DNA of 64,000 nucleotides from Nocardioides phosphati (GTDB lineage Bacteria; Actinomycetota; Actinomycetes; Propionibacteriales; Nocardioidaceae), in contig NZ_BMNI01000001.1 of the NCBI RefSeq assembly GCF_014646375.1, positions 765,949 to 829,948 on the forward strand, given 5' to 3'. Position 1 is the first letter of the stretch. Each line of letters starts with the position of its first letter. Both the position numbers and the translations under genes were made by a program. Positions 1-8,866 of the stretch are shown here, piece by piece. The notes below the pieces were generated by a model that saw only the letters and a list, made by a program, of their open reading frames with translations, was not told the DNA's origin and searched no databases.

Positions 1-441
1 CAGTACGCCGAGGACGAGCGCCGGACGGAAGAAGCGGTCCAGGACGAGGCCGGCCGGAATGGCGAGGACCACGTAGACGAGCGGGAAGACCGAGGAGAGC
101 CAGCCGATCGCCGTGATCGAGACGCCGAAGTGGTGCGCGGCATCGCCGGTCACCGGGGCGTAGTTCACCAGGAGCGCCTGGGTCGCGGCGGCGAGGACGC
201 CGTACGCGAGGATCACCGACCAGCGGCTCCTCGCGGGCTGCTCGGGCTTGGCGGAGGGGGAGATCTCCTCGACGAGGCGCACCGGAGCTGTGGGGGCGGG
301 TCGCCTCCGGGGTGCTTCCAGGCCGAACGACTCGTTCCGCCGCTGTGCCGAGCGTCGGATGACGACCGTGGCGACGGCGCCGGCGCCTGCGGCAGCAACG
401 GCCCCGGACGTCCGCGGGGGGATGGTCGGTTCGCGCAGCAT
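1..441 (-). CDS. MFS transporter, N-terminal part (runs off window start)
   Basis: Only the first 147 residues are present; the gene continues beyond base 1. Residues 75-95 and 113-134 are hydrophobic helices, and a third begins at about 139. The stretch TGDAAHHFGVS followed by GWLSSVFPLVYV and PAGLVLDRF is the helix 1/2 region of major facilitator proteins, resembling the FLVCR-like branch. The ATG at 441 is preceded by AGGAG at 8 bases, so this start is favoured. It gives an unusual, roughly 70-residue Ala/Arg/Pro-rich leader before the first transporter helix, so a start nearer residue 54 (GTG) is also possible. Substrate unknown. Confidence 0.75.
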   Translation of the reverse strand, partial: MLREPTIPPRTSGAVAAAGAGAVATVVIRRSAQRRNESFGLEAPRRRPAPTAPVRLVEEISPSAKPEQPARSRWSVILAYGVLAAATQALLVNYAPVTGDAAHHFGVSITAIGWLSSVFPLVYVVLAIPAGLVLDRFFRPALVLGVL

Positions 442-540
442 CGGGGATGCTCCTCTCGCTCGGTCGTGATGCAGACCACTTTCAGGTGCGGGTCGCGGAG
501 AGGGCTACGACACCGCGCACCCGGATCCAGGCAGCCCGGT

Positions 541-584
541 GCACCATGCACTCACCGCTTGGACATGCAAGGAGTGCACGGTGC
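541..584. terminator. long stem-loop between permease and MFS genes
   Basis: Arms GCACCATGCACTC (541-553) and GAGTGCACGGTGC (572-584) pair at 12 of 13 positions around an 18-base loop. The element lies just past the stop of the permease gene and upstream of the MFS gene, both on the minus strand. It could terminate permease transcription or be a leader structure or operator for the MFS gene. There is no T-run, as is common for actinobacterial terminators. Confidence 0.4.
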
Positions 585-605
585 CGCGTGCTCGGGGCCT
601 TCCGG

Positions 606-2081
606 TCAGCGGACGGGCGCGGGCGCCGCCTGCTCGTGACGCGCACGTGAGCGTGGCCCGGCGTCTCCCCGGGCGATCCGGCGACGCAGGACGAGGAGCC
701 ACCAGCCGGTGCCCAGGACCATCAGCGCGGCGAGCGGGATGACGTTCGGGCGGAAGTCCGGCAGCAGGGTCAGCGCGGCCATGAAGCCGCTGAACGCGAG
801 CAGGCCGATGATGTGGAGCGGCCTGCGCCAGCGACCGAGGTCGAAGAAGCCGGGCTCGGTCGGAGGGAAGTTGCCGCGCGCATCGGCGACGAGCATGCCC
901 GCGGTCGTCAGGATGTAGACGCCGACGTAGCCGATGGTCGCCATGCCGAGGATGTAGGCGAACGCCCTCTCGTTGAAGAGTGCGGTGACGAGGAAGAACG
1001 TCGCGATGATCGCGGAGCCCCCGAGGGCGCCGGTCGGGATCTTGTGCTTCGGCGACACCGTGTCGAAGAGCCGCGAGAACGGCGTCATGTTGTCGCGCGA
1101 CATGGCGTAGAGCAGGCGCGACGCGACGAGCATGTTCGCCAGCACGCAGACCAGGATGTTGGTCAGGGCGATCGCGACGACGACGTCGGCGAAGGCGGGG
1201 GAGACCTGCGCGGAGATGATCGCCTCGATCGGCGTCGCACTGGCCGCGACGGCGTCCTCGTCGCCGATCGCGAGCAGGAACGTCACGTACATGAAGAACT
1301 CGATCGCGGCAGCCGTGGCGAGCGCCAGGAACATGGTGCGCGGGATGACCCGTCGCGCGGACCTGGTCTCCTCGGCGATGTCGGCGGGCGCCTCGACCCC
1401 GAGGAGGCCGAACATGGCGCCGAGGCTGGCCACCATCCAGGCGAAGACGTACGGCGACGAGGCGGTGTCGCCGTGTGAGGCCAGGTAGCTCACCGGCTGG
1501 CCGTCGTGCCGGACCAGCACGACGAGGATCAGGACGAACGCCGTGATCCCGACCGTGAGGATGATCTCGAGCATCACGCCGATGTTGTTGATCGCGGTCG
1601 CGAGCCGGATGCCGTAGACGTTGATCAGCAGGCAGACGAAGAGGACGACTGCGGTGATGCCGACCAGGTGCGGTGTCGTCTCCGCGATACCGCACAGTCC
1701 GGCGAAGTAGGTCGCGAAGGTGTAGGCGACGCCGGTGAAGCCGGAGATGAAGCCGATCAGGCCGAGGTAGCCCGTGAACCAGCCGAGGCTGGGGTGCACG
1801 AGCCGGCTGGTCCACTGGTAGGCGTATCCGGCGAGCGGCAGCTTGACCGCGAGGTCGGCCGCGATCATCGCCCAGACCGCGAAGACCAGGAAGACCAGCG
1901 GCAGGGTCCACACGAAGGCCGGGCCGGCCGTGAGAAGGCCGAAGCCGAAGCCGGCGTAGACGGCCGTGGTGGCGCTGATCAGCGCGAAGCCCACGCAGAA
2001 CGAGGCGAAGGGCGTGACGGCCCGGTCGAGCTCCTGGTCGTAGCCGAACTGCCTCAGGTCGACGTCGTCGTGATCGGTCAT
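606..2081 (-). CDS. APC-family amino acid/amine permease
   Basis: A 491-residue integral membrane protein with about 12 hydrophobic helices, the usual size for the amino acid-polyamine-organocation superfamily. The N-terminal part (helix 1 around FCVGFALISATTAVYAGFGFG, then FVWTLPLVF) and the later segments GLLGVEAPADIAEETRSARR and ILVCVLANMLVASRLLYAMSRD match the conserved APC helices and cytoplasmic loop. It probably imports an amino acid or amine. The ATG at 2081 is chosen because an upstream in-frame ATG at 2114 lies inside the operator. It is divergent from an aminotransferase gene, with an operator-like dyad between them, which suggests that the imported compound is the aminotransferase substrate. 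Substrate not determinable from sequence. Confidence 0.88.
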   Translation of the reverse strand: MTDHDDVDLRQFGYDQELDRAVTPFASFCVGFALISATTAVYAGFGFGLLTAGPAFVWTLPLVFLVFAVWAMIAADLAVKLPLAGYAYQWTSRLVHPSLGWFTGYLGLIGFISGFTGVAYTFATYFAGLCGIAETTPHLVGITAVVLFVCLLINVYGIRLATAINNIGVMLEIILTVGITAFVLILVVLVRHDGQPVSYLASHGDTASSPYVFAWMVASLGAMFGLLGVEAPADIAEETRSARRVIPRTMFLALATAAAIEFFMYVTFLLAIGDEDAVAASATPIEAIISAQVSPAFADVVVAIALTNILVCVLANMLVASRLLYAMSRDNMTPFSRLFDTVSPKHKIPTGALGGSAIIATFFLVTALFNERAFAYILGMATIGYVGVYILTTAGMLVADARGNFPPTEPGFFDLGRWRRPLHIIGLLAFSGFMAALTLLPDFRPNVIPLAALMVLGTGWWLLVLRRRIARGDAGPRSRARHEQAAPAPVR

Positions 2082-2113
2082 GGTCTGCCTGTCTCTCGGG
2101 AACTGTGGAAACA

Positions 2114-2140
2114 TGATCAAGTGATACAGTCGAATGAACA
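2114..2140. promoter_or_regulatory. TetR-type operator, site A of five
   Basis: A 27-base element with the pattern TGATCA-n3-GAY-n2-AGTC-n3-TGA-n-CA, in the divergent intergenic region between the permease and aminotransferase genes. The same element recurs at 4491, 6791, 8065 and 13606. The half-sites TGATCA and TGAACA form an imperfect dyad. It contains TACAGT, a possible -10 hexamer. It is predicted to bind the TetR protein encoded at 4534-5112. Confidence 0.65.
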
Positions 2141-2168
2141 AGACCTTTCGGCAAGGAGATCCTGACTG

Positions 2169-3419
2169 ATGGCTCTGGAGAGTTCGCGTGCCGCCTTCGA
2201 GCGGGCGGGCCGCAGCATCGGCGGCGGCGTGGGGTCGGGCCTCCGCTCCGCCATGCGTCCCCACCCCCTGTTCGTCCGCGAGGCGCGCGGCGCCCACGTC
2301 TGGGACCTCGACGGCGACCGGTACGTCGACTACGTCATGGCCTGGGGGCCGCTCGTCCTGGGCCACGGCCATCCGCACGTGGTCGATGCCGTCCGTGACG
2401 TCGCCACCCGGATGCAGGTGGTCGGCACGGGCCACGAGCTGGAGTACCTCGCCGCCGAGGCCGTGCTCGACGCCGTGCCGCATGGAGAGCGCCTGGTCTG
2501 GAGCAACACCGGCACGGAGGCGGTCCAGGTGGCGCTCCGGCTCGCCCGCGCGGCCACCGGCCGGCGCCGGGTCCTGAAGTTCGCCCGGAGCTACCACGGC
2601 TGGCACGACTCGGTGTACGCCGGCCTGGCCGAGGCCGACAGTGACCAGCCGGCGCTGCCCGCCAGCCGGGGACAGAGCCCGACGGGGCTCGACGACCTCG
2701 TGGTCGGACGCTTCAACGACATCGCCATGGCGGAGCGCCTGCTGGCCGAGGCGCGGGAGCGCGACATCGCCGCGGTGCTGGTCGACCCGATCGTCAGCAA
2801 CGGCGGCGTCGAGGCTCCACTGCCCGACTTCCTCCCCACGCTCCGTGCGCTCTGCGACCAGCACGGTGTCGTGCTCGTCTTCGACGAGGTGATCACCGGC
2901 TTCCGCATCGCGCGTGGCGGCGCGGCGGAGAAGTACGGCGTCCGCCCCGACCTGTCGGTCTTCGGCAAGGCGATCGCCGGCGGGTTCACGCAGAGCGCCG
3001 TCGTCGGACGGGCCGACCTCGTCGACCAGGTGACGGCCGGTGTCGTCCATGCGGGCACCTTCAACTCGAACCCGATCGCCATGGCTGCGGTCGAGGCGAC
3101 CATGCAGGTCCTCGCCGACCCGACGGTCTACGACCGCCTCGAGACGGTGGCGGCGTACTTCGACACGACCGTGGGCAAGGTGCTCGCCGACGCTCCCGAG
3201 GGCGGCAGCCTCAACCGGGTCGGCTCGCTTCTGCAGTACGTCCCCGACGGGGGCGGCACCGGTCTGCACGGCACGGGCGGCCGCTGGGACGCGATCCTCG
3301 AGGGGATGCTGCGGCGCGGGTTCCTGTTCATGCCGTCGGGCAAGGTCTTCCTCTCGACGGCGCACACCGAGTCCGACGTGGACGCGACGGCGGACGCGCT
3401 CGCCGAGGTGCTCGCATGA
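2169..3419 (+). CDS. class III aminotransferase, glutamate-1-semialdehyde aminomutase-like
   Basis: 416 residues, PLP-dependent fold type I, class III. Diagnostic features: WDLDGDRYVDYVMAWGPLVLGH near the N-terminus, the SNTGTEAV phosphate-binding turn, YHGWHD, FDEVITGFR with the cofactor-contacting Asp, and Lys-267 in FGKAIAGG as the Schiff-base lysine. This set resembles HemL-type aminomutases and related transaminases. A housekeeping haem role is unlikely, because the gene sits in a regulated catabolic cluster and overlaps by 4 bases a dehydrogenase gene. More likely it transaminates or isomerises an amino acid brought in by the divergent permease. AAGGAG lies about 10 bases before the ATG. 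Confidence 0.88.
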   Translation: MALESSRAAFERAGRSIGGGVGSGLRSAMRPHPLFVREARGAHVWDLDGDRYVDYVMAWGPLVLGHGHPHVVDAVRDVATRMQVVGTGHELEYLAAEAVLDAVPHGERLVWSNTGTEAVQVALRLARAATGRRRVLKFARSYHGWHDSVYAGLAEADSDQPALPASRGQSPTGLDDLVVGRFNDIAMAERLLAEARERDIAAVLVDPIVSNGGVEAPLPDFLPTLRALCDQHGVVLVFDEVITGFRIARGGAAEKYGVRPDLSVFGKAIAGGFTQSAVVGRADLVDQVTAGVVHAGTFNSNPIAMAAVEATMQVLADPTVYDRLETVAAYFDTTVGKVLADAPEGGSLNRVGSLLQYVPDGGGTGLHGTGGRWDAILEGMLRRGFLFMPSGKVFLSTAHTESDVDATADALAEVLA

Positions 3420-4444
3420 CGGGTCAGTTGAGGGTCGCGATCGTCGGGCTCGGAGCGACAGGGCTCGCCATCGCCGAGGTGCTCGCTCGACGCGCCGACT
3501 GCGAGCTCGTCGGCGCCGTCGACCTCCGCCCCGAGCTCGCCGGCGTCTCCCTGTCATCGGTCGTCGACGGCGCTCCAACGGTCGCGGTCGTCGCGACAAC
3601 GGCCGACCTTCCCGAGGTCGATGTGGCCGTCGTGGCGACCTCCTCCTGGCTCGAGGGGATCGAGGCGACTCTCACCGCGCTGCTGGTCCGCGGGACCAAC
3701 GTGGTCTCGATCTGCGAGGAGCTGCGCGACCCGGAGTACGCCCATCCCGAGGTCGTCGCCCGCCTCGACACGCTGGCGCGTGCCAACGGAGTCTCGGTGC
3801 TGGGCACGGGCTGCAACCCCGGCATGCTCATGGACACGCTTCCCCTGGTGCTGAGTGGCCTCACGACGGGCGTCGAGCGGATCTCGGTGCGGCGTACGGC
3901 CGACATGCGGCGGTACGGCGCGATCCTCCACAAGTTCGGCCTCGGCCTGACCCCGGAGGAGTTCGACGTACGCCGGGCTGCCGGGCAGGTCATGGGCCAC
4001 GTGGGGTTCGACCAGAGCATCGCGGCTCTCGCCCGAGGTCTCGAGTGGGACCTCGACGCGATCGTGGTCGAGCCGGTCGAACGGGACGTGCTCGCTGCGG
4101 GGGACCGGGTGGGGGAGCACCTCACGGTGCCCGCCGGTACGGTCGCGGGCGTCGTGCACCGCGCGCGAGGCCTCGTCGGCGGAACGGCGGTCGTGGAGCT
4201 CGCGACCCGGTTCGGGATCTTCGAGGAGACCGATGAGCTCGAGCGCGGCGACTCACTGACCATCGTCGGGCGGGAGCAGACGATCCGGGTCGACGCTCCG
4301 GGCGGCTACGAGAGCTTCCTGTCGACCGTGGCGATGGCGGCGAACGCGGTCTCGGCCGTTGCAGCGGCAGAGCCCGGGTTCCGCACCATCCTCGACCTGC
4401 CGGTCAGGACCCTCGCCAGCAAGGGAGCCCGTACGGCGCGCTGA
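3416..4444 (+). CDS. NAD(P)-dependent amine dehydrogenase / dihydrodipicolinate reductase-like
   Basis: 342 residues with an N-terminal Rossmann fold (VAIVGLGATG at about residues 6-15). A C-terminal part (GTGCNPGMLMDTLPL, VRRTADMRRYGAILHKFG) resembles 2,4-diaminopentanoate dehydrogenase and related dihydrodipicolinate-reductase-like enzymes. These reduce or oxidise C-N bonds of amino acids using NAD(P). The ATG overlaps the aminotransferase stop (ATGA), so the two are translationally coupled and probably act in succession on one amine substrate. The exact substrate is not identifiable. Family assignment is good; the reaction is inferred. Confidence 0.78.
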   Translation: MTGQLRVAIVGLGATGLAIAEVLARRADCELVGAVDLRPELAGVSLSSVVDGAPTVAVVATTADLPEVDVAVVATSSWLEGIEATLTALLVRGTNVVSICEELRDPEYAHPEVVARLDTLARANGVSVLGTGCNPGMLMDTLPLVLSGLTTGVERISVRRTADMRRYGAILHKFGLGLTPEEFDVRRAAGQVMGHVGFDQSIAALARGLEWDLDAIVVEPVERDVLAAGDRVGEHLTVPAGTVAGVVHRARGLVGGTAVVELATRFGIFEETDELERGDSLTIVGREQTIRVDAPGGYESFLSTVAMAANAVSAVAAAEPGFRTILDLPVRTLASKGARTAR

Positions 4445-4490
4445 TCTCCCTCTCGCCCTCTCCCCGCACCAGGGCCTGCTAGTCTCGACT

Positions 4491-4517
4491 TGTTCAAACG
4501 ACTTAGTCGAGATCGAC
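4491..4517. promoter_or_regulatory. TetR-type operator, site E of five (autoregulatory)
   Basis: The most divergent copy of the 27-base element (TGTTCAAACGAC then TTAGTCGAG). It lies directly upstream of the TetR gene at 4534. It is also embedded in its own inverted repeat: CTCGACT at 4484-4490 pairs with AGTCGAG at 4505-4511. Its position fits autorepression. Confidence 0.55.
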
Positions 4518-4533
4518 GGGCCCTGGAGGCGAA

Positions 4534-5112
4534 GTGGCACACGTTCCCACCGAAGTACGGCGACAGCAGTTCATCGAGGCTGCGATCGAGGTCATCGCCC
4601 GGGAGGGAGCGGACGGCGCGACGACCCGCAAGATCGCCGAGGCTGCCGGTGCTCCACTGGCCACGCTGCACTACTGCTTCCAGACCAAGGAGAACCTGCT
4701 CTGGGCGATCTTCGAGCACCTCCACCAGATCGTCCAGGCCGACCTCGAGGCAGCCGTGCCTGACGCGCGCCCGGCGGCCGACATCGCCGCCGACCTGCTC
4801 AACGGGACGATGCGGCGTGCCGCATCCGAGCCCGCCGCGAACCGGGCCCAGGTCGAGATCTGGCTCTGGGCCGAGCGCAACGACCCGGCGATGGCGGTGA
4901 AGCAGTACGACACCTACCTCCAGGCGTGGATGGGCTTCCTGCGGGCGGCCACGCCGCCTCTCCCCGAGGAGCGCCTGGAGACGGTGGTCCGCGTGATCTT
5001 CGGACTGATCGACGGCCTCAACATGCAGCTGATCACGCATGGTGACGAGGAGATGATCCTCCGGGAGACCGCGACCGCGACGGCGATGCTCACGGCGTAC
5101 CTCGGCGACTGA
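4534..5112 (+). CDS. TetR-family regulator, likely controller of the 2-15 kb cluster
   Basis: 192 residues. The N-terminal helix-turn-helix (RRQQFIEAAIEVIAREG, then TTRKIAEAAGAPLATLHYCFQTKENLLWAIF, residues ~8-60) is typical of TetR/AcrR proteins; the rest is a helical ligand domain. The GTG start has GGAGG five bases upstream. The gene sits between a catabolic operon and an acyl-CoA ligase. A 27-base dyad just upstream is repeated before four other units, so it probably represses itself and those genes and is released by a pathway intermediate, perhaps an acyl-CoA. The family is certain; the regulon is inferred from shared sites. Confidence 0.85.
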   Translation: MAHVPTEVRRQQFIEAAIEVIAREGADGATTRKIAEAAGAPLATLHYCFQTKENLLWAIFEHLHQIVQADLEAAVPDARPAADIAADLLNGTMRRAASEPAANRAQVEIWLWAERNDPAMAVKQYDTYLQAWMGFLRAATPPLPEERLETVVRVIFGLIDGLNMQLITHGDEEMILRETATATAMLTAYLGD

Positions 5113-5139
5113 GGCGCCGCCGCGCGGCGGTCCCGCGCC

Positions 5140-5142
<3 letters not shown>
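5110..5142. terminator. bidirectional hairpin containing both stop codons
   Basis: Arms TGAGGCGC (5110-5117) and GCGCCTCA (5135-5142) form a perfect 8-bp stem that includes the TGA of the TetR gene and the stop of the convergent ligase gene. The GC-rich interior (CCGCCGCGCGGCGG) is itself palindromic. This fits a two-way terminator without a T-run. Confidence 0.5.
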
Positions 5143-6777
<1,635 letters not shown>

Positions 6778-6790
6778 CGCGGCCTCCGTC

Positions 6791-6817
6791 TGATCAAACG
6801 ACCTAGTCAATTGACTA
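6791..6817. promoter_or_regulatory. TetR-type operator, site D of five
   Basis: The 27-base element (TGATCAAACGACC then TAGTCAATTGACTA) lies between the divergent ligase and acyl-CoA dehydrogenase-like genes. TATAGT on the minus strand and TATACA on the plus strand overlap its edge and could be the two -10 boxes, so one bound dimer could shut off both directions. Confidence 0.62.
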
Positions 6818-6881
6818 TACACAGCGTAGGGTCTGGACACCCGGGGGTCGGTGGTGTCGTGGAGCTCGGAAGGAGTCTCGG

Positions 6882-8021
6882 GTGGACAGTGCTCGGCAGC
6901 TCGGTGCCGTGGACGAGGAGGCGCACTGCCCAGGCCTCCGCGAGCTGCTGGCGACAGCGTGCGCCCCCTCGAGCGTCGCCCGTCTTGGGGCCGGCGACCG
7001 GTCAGCGGTGTCGTCGCTCTGGGCGGGACTGGCGGGCCTCGGACTCCCGAGCCTGCTCGTGCCGGAGAGGCTGGGCGGCGCCGGGGCGTCGGCGCGGGAG
7101 GCCGCCGCCGTGCTGGAGGAGCTGGGTCGACATCTGGCTCCGGTCCCCTTCCTGGCCAGTGCCGTCGTCGCGACGCGCATCCTGCTCGACGCAGGCCATG
7201 GCCTCGTCGGCGACCTTGCGACGGGCGCCCGCCGGGCCGCGCTCGTGGTCCCGTGGGCGACCGCCGCCGAGGATGCCGCGGCTGCTTGCCTGGTCTCCGT
7301 CGGCGCCGACGGTCGCCTGCGTGGCCGTGTTCCCGGCGTGGCGGGGTCATGGGATGCCGACATCCTGATCGTGCCGGTCGCCGGTGCGGAGGGAGTCGCG
7401 CTCCACCTGGTCGCGGCGACGGACGCGGCCCTCGTGCCGCGGGTGACCCCCGATCCGTCGCGCCTGCTCGCCGACGTCCACTTCGCCGGCGTTCCCGCCG
7501 AGCCTGTGATGGCTGATGCCGGCGCGACGTTGCGCCGGGCGCTCCACATGGACGCGGCGCTCCGCGCGGCCGAGCAGGTCGGCATGGCCACGCGCTGCCT
7601 GGACCTGGCTGTCGAGCACCTCGACTCGACGCTGCGGGACGGCAGCGCGGGGGAGGAGTTCGGGTCGGTGCTGCGCCGGCTGGACGACCTGCACGTCGAG
7701 ATCGAGAGCGGACGGGTGCTCGCCGCGTTCGCGGCCGCGGTCGTCGAGGCGGGGGAGCGGGCCGACCTCTCGGTCGCCGTCGCCGGGGCGCACTGCGGTG
7801 CGCTGGTGCGACGCGCGGCGGAGGAGGTGCAGCGATCGTGTCGCGGTGCGGACCGAGGTGTGGACGAGCTCGCCCGGCTGCTCCTGGGGCGCGCGGAGGC
7901 GGACGTCGGCGCGGCCGGAGCGCGTGTGCTGGACGGCGCGGCGCGGGTCCGCGTCGCGGCCCGTGCCCTCACGGCCATCGGACCGCCTCGGGCTGTCCAT
8001 GGACTGGGCATACCGGGCTGA
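6882..8021 (+). CDS. acyl-CoA dehydrogenase-like protein with degenerate active site
   Basis: 379 residues. The N-terminal half is recognisable as an acyl-CoA dehydrogenase (LGLPSLLVPERLGGAGASAREAAAVLEELGRHLAPVPF). In the C-terminal half the usual flavin and catalytic landmarks are missing. There is no RxQFG-type motif (DGSAGEEFGSVLRRLDDL stands in its place), no LHGGxGF segment (SCRGADRGVDE instead), and no terminal catalytic Glu motif. Such proteins often pair with an active subunit in heteromeric actinobacterial dehydrogenases; the enzyme at 13651 is a possible partner. GTG start with GGAAGGAG about six bases upstream. Confidence 0.75.
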   Translation: MDSARQLGAVDEEAHCPGLRELLATACAPSSVARLGAGDRSAVSSLWAGLAGLGLPSLLVPERLGGAGASAREAAAVLEELGRHLAPVPFLASAVVATRILLDAGHGLVGDLATGARRAALVVPWATAAEDAAAACLVSVGADGRLRGRVPGVAGSWDADILIVPVAGAEGVALHLVAATDAALVPRVTPDPSRLLADVHFAGVPAEPVMADAGATLRRALHMDAALRAAEQVGMATRCLDLAVEHLDSTLRDGSAGEEFGSVLRRLDDLHVEIESGRVLAAFAAAVVEAGERADLSVAVAGAHCGALVRRAAEEVQRSCRGADRGVDELARLLLGRAEADVGAAGARVLDGAARVRVAARALTAIGPPRAVHGLGIPG

Positions 8022-8035
8022 ATTCTGGAGATTCC

Positions 8036-8064
8036 TTGACACCAAGTGACTGAGTTAACAGACT
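8036..8064 (+). promoter_or_regulatory. candidate promoter for leaderless ABC transporter transcript
   Basis: A perfect -35 hexamer TTGACA (8036-8041) is followed after 17 bases by CAGACT (8059-8064), a weak -10. The ATG of the ABC ATPase gene begins 8 bases later and has no Shine-Dalgarno sequence, so a leaderless message is likely. A possible extra degenerate copy of the operator core (GTGACTGAGTTAAC) lies inside the spacer. Confidence 0.4.
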
Positions 8065-8091
8065 CGATCACATGATTAGGTCAGTTGATCA
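8065..8091. promoter_or_regulatory. TetR-type operator, site C of five
   Basis: The 27-base element (CGATCACATGATT then AGGTCAGTTGATCA) overlaps the start codon at 8072 and the predicted transcription start of the ABC transporter operon. Its position fits repression by steric block. Confidence 0.6.
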
Positions 8092-8866
8092 GTTCGTTGT
8101 ACCCTGCACAACCGACGCAGGGCGTCCGGAGTCCGGCGCGATCGTCGTGGCGCGCGGCCTGAGGCGCACCTACCGCGCACCGGACGGGTCCGAGATCCGT
8201 GCGCTCGACGACGTCGACCTCGACGTGCAGCGCGGCGAGCTGACCGTGATCGCCGGGCCTTCCGGCTCCGGCAAGTCGACGCTCCTCCAGGTCCTCGCCG
8301 GCCTCGACCGGCCCGACAGCGGCTCGGTCCACATCGGCGGCCAGGACATCACGCGCGGGGGTGACCGCACGCTGTCCCGCATGCGACGCCGCCGGCTCGG
8401 CTTCGTCTTCCAGTCGTTCAACCTGATCGACTCGCTGACGGCGCGCGAGAACATCGCCCTTCCGATGCAGCTCGACGGCCGGAAGGTCGACGAGGCCCGC
8501 ATGCAGTCACTCGCTGACTCCCTCGGGCTGGGGGAGCGCCTCGACCACTACCCGACGCAGCTGTCCGGCGGTCAGCAGCAGCGCATCGCCGTCGTGCGTG
8601 CACTGGTCTCCGACCCCGAGGTCGTCTTCGCCGACGAGCCCACGGCGTCGCTGGACACGCAGTCGGGCGAGCAGATGATCGCCACCCTGCTCGAGGTCGC
8701 GCACCATCACGGCCACGCCGTCGTCGCCATCAGCCACGACCCGAAGGTCGAGCAGGCCGGCGACAAGGTCTACCGCATGGCCGCCGGCCAGCTGACGCTG
8801 GTCCGCTCCAACGAGGCTGCGCGCACCGACTTCAGCCCCGCCGCTCCCTGGGCGGGGCAGCACTGA
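8072..8866 (+). CDS. ABC transporter ATP-binding protein (MacB/LolD-like)
   Basis: 264 residues. Walker A GPSGSGKST, signature LSGGQQQRIAV, Walker B VVFADEPTAS and the switch His in AISHD are all intact, with the LolD/MacB-type spacing (TLSRMRRRRLGFVFQSFNLIDSLTARENIALP). It powers the FtsX-type permease encoded next, whose ATG overlaps this stop by one base. The ATG at 8072 lies inside an operator. It is kept because the next in-frame start, GTG 8147, would cut into the first beta strand. Mechanotransmission-type export or envelope remodelling is likely rather than import. Confidence 0.9.
   Translation: MIRSVDQFVVPCTTDAGRPESGAIVVARGLRRTYRAPDGSEIRALDDVDLDVQRGELTVIAGPSGSGKSTLLQVLAGLDRPDSGSVHIGGQDITRGGDRTLSRMRRRRLGFVFQSFNLIDSLTARENIALPMQLDGRKVDEARMQSLADSLGLGERLDHYPTQLSGGQQQRIAVVRALVSDPEVVFADEPTASLDTQSGEQMIATLLEVAHHHGHAVVAISHDPKVEQAGDKVYRMAAGQLTLVRSNEAARTDFSPAAPWAGQH

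Noticed and set aside
2082..3599. Upstream extension of the permease frame through the aminotransferase gene
   Set aside because: The extension is antisense to a clear class III aminotransferase and crosses the operator; the real permease start is at 2081.
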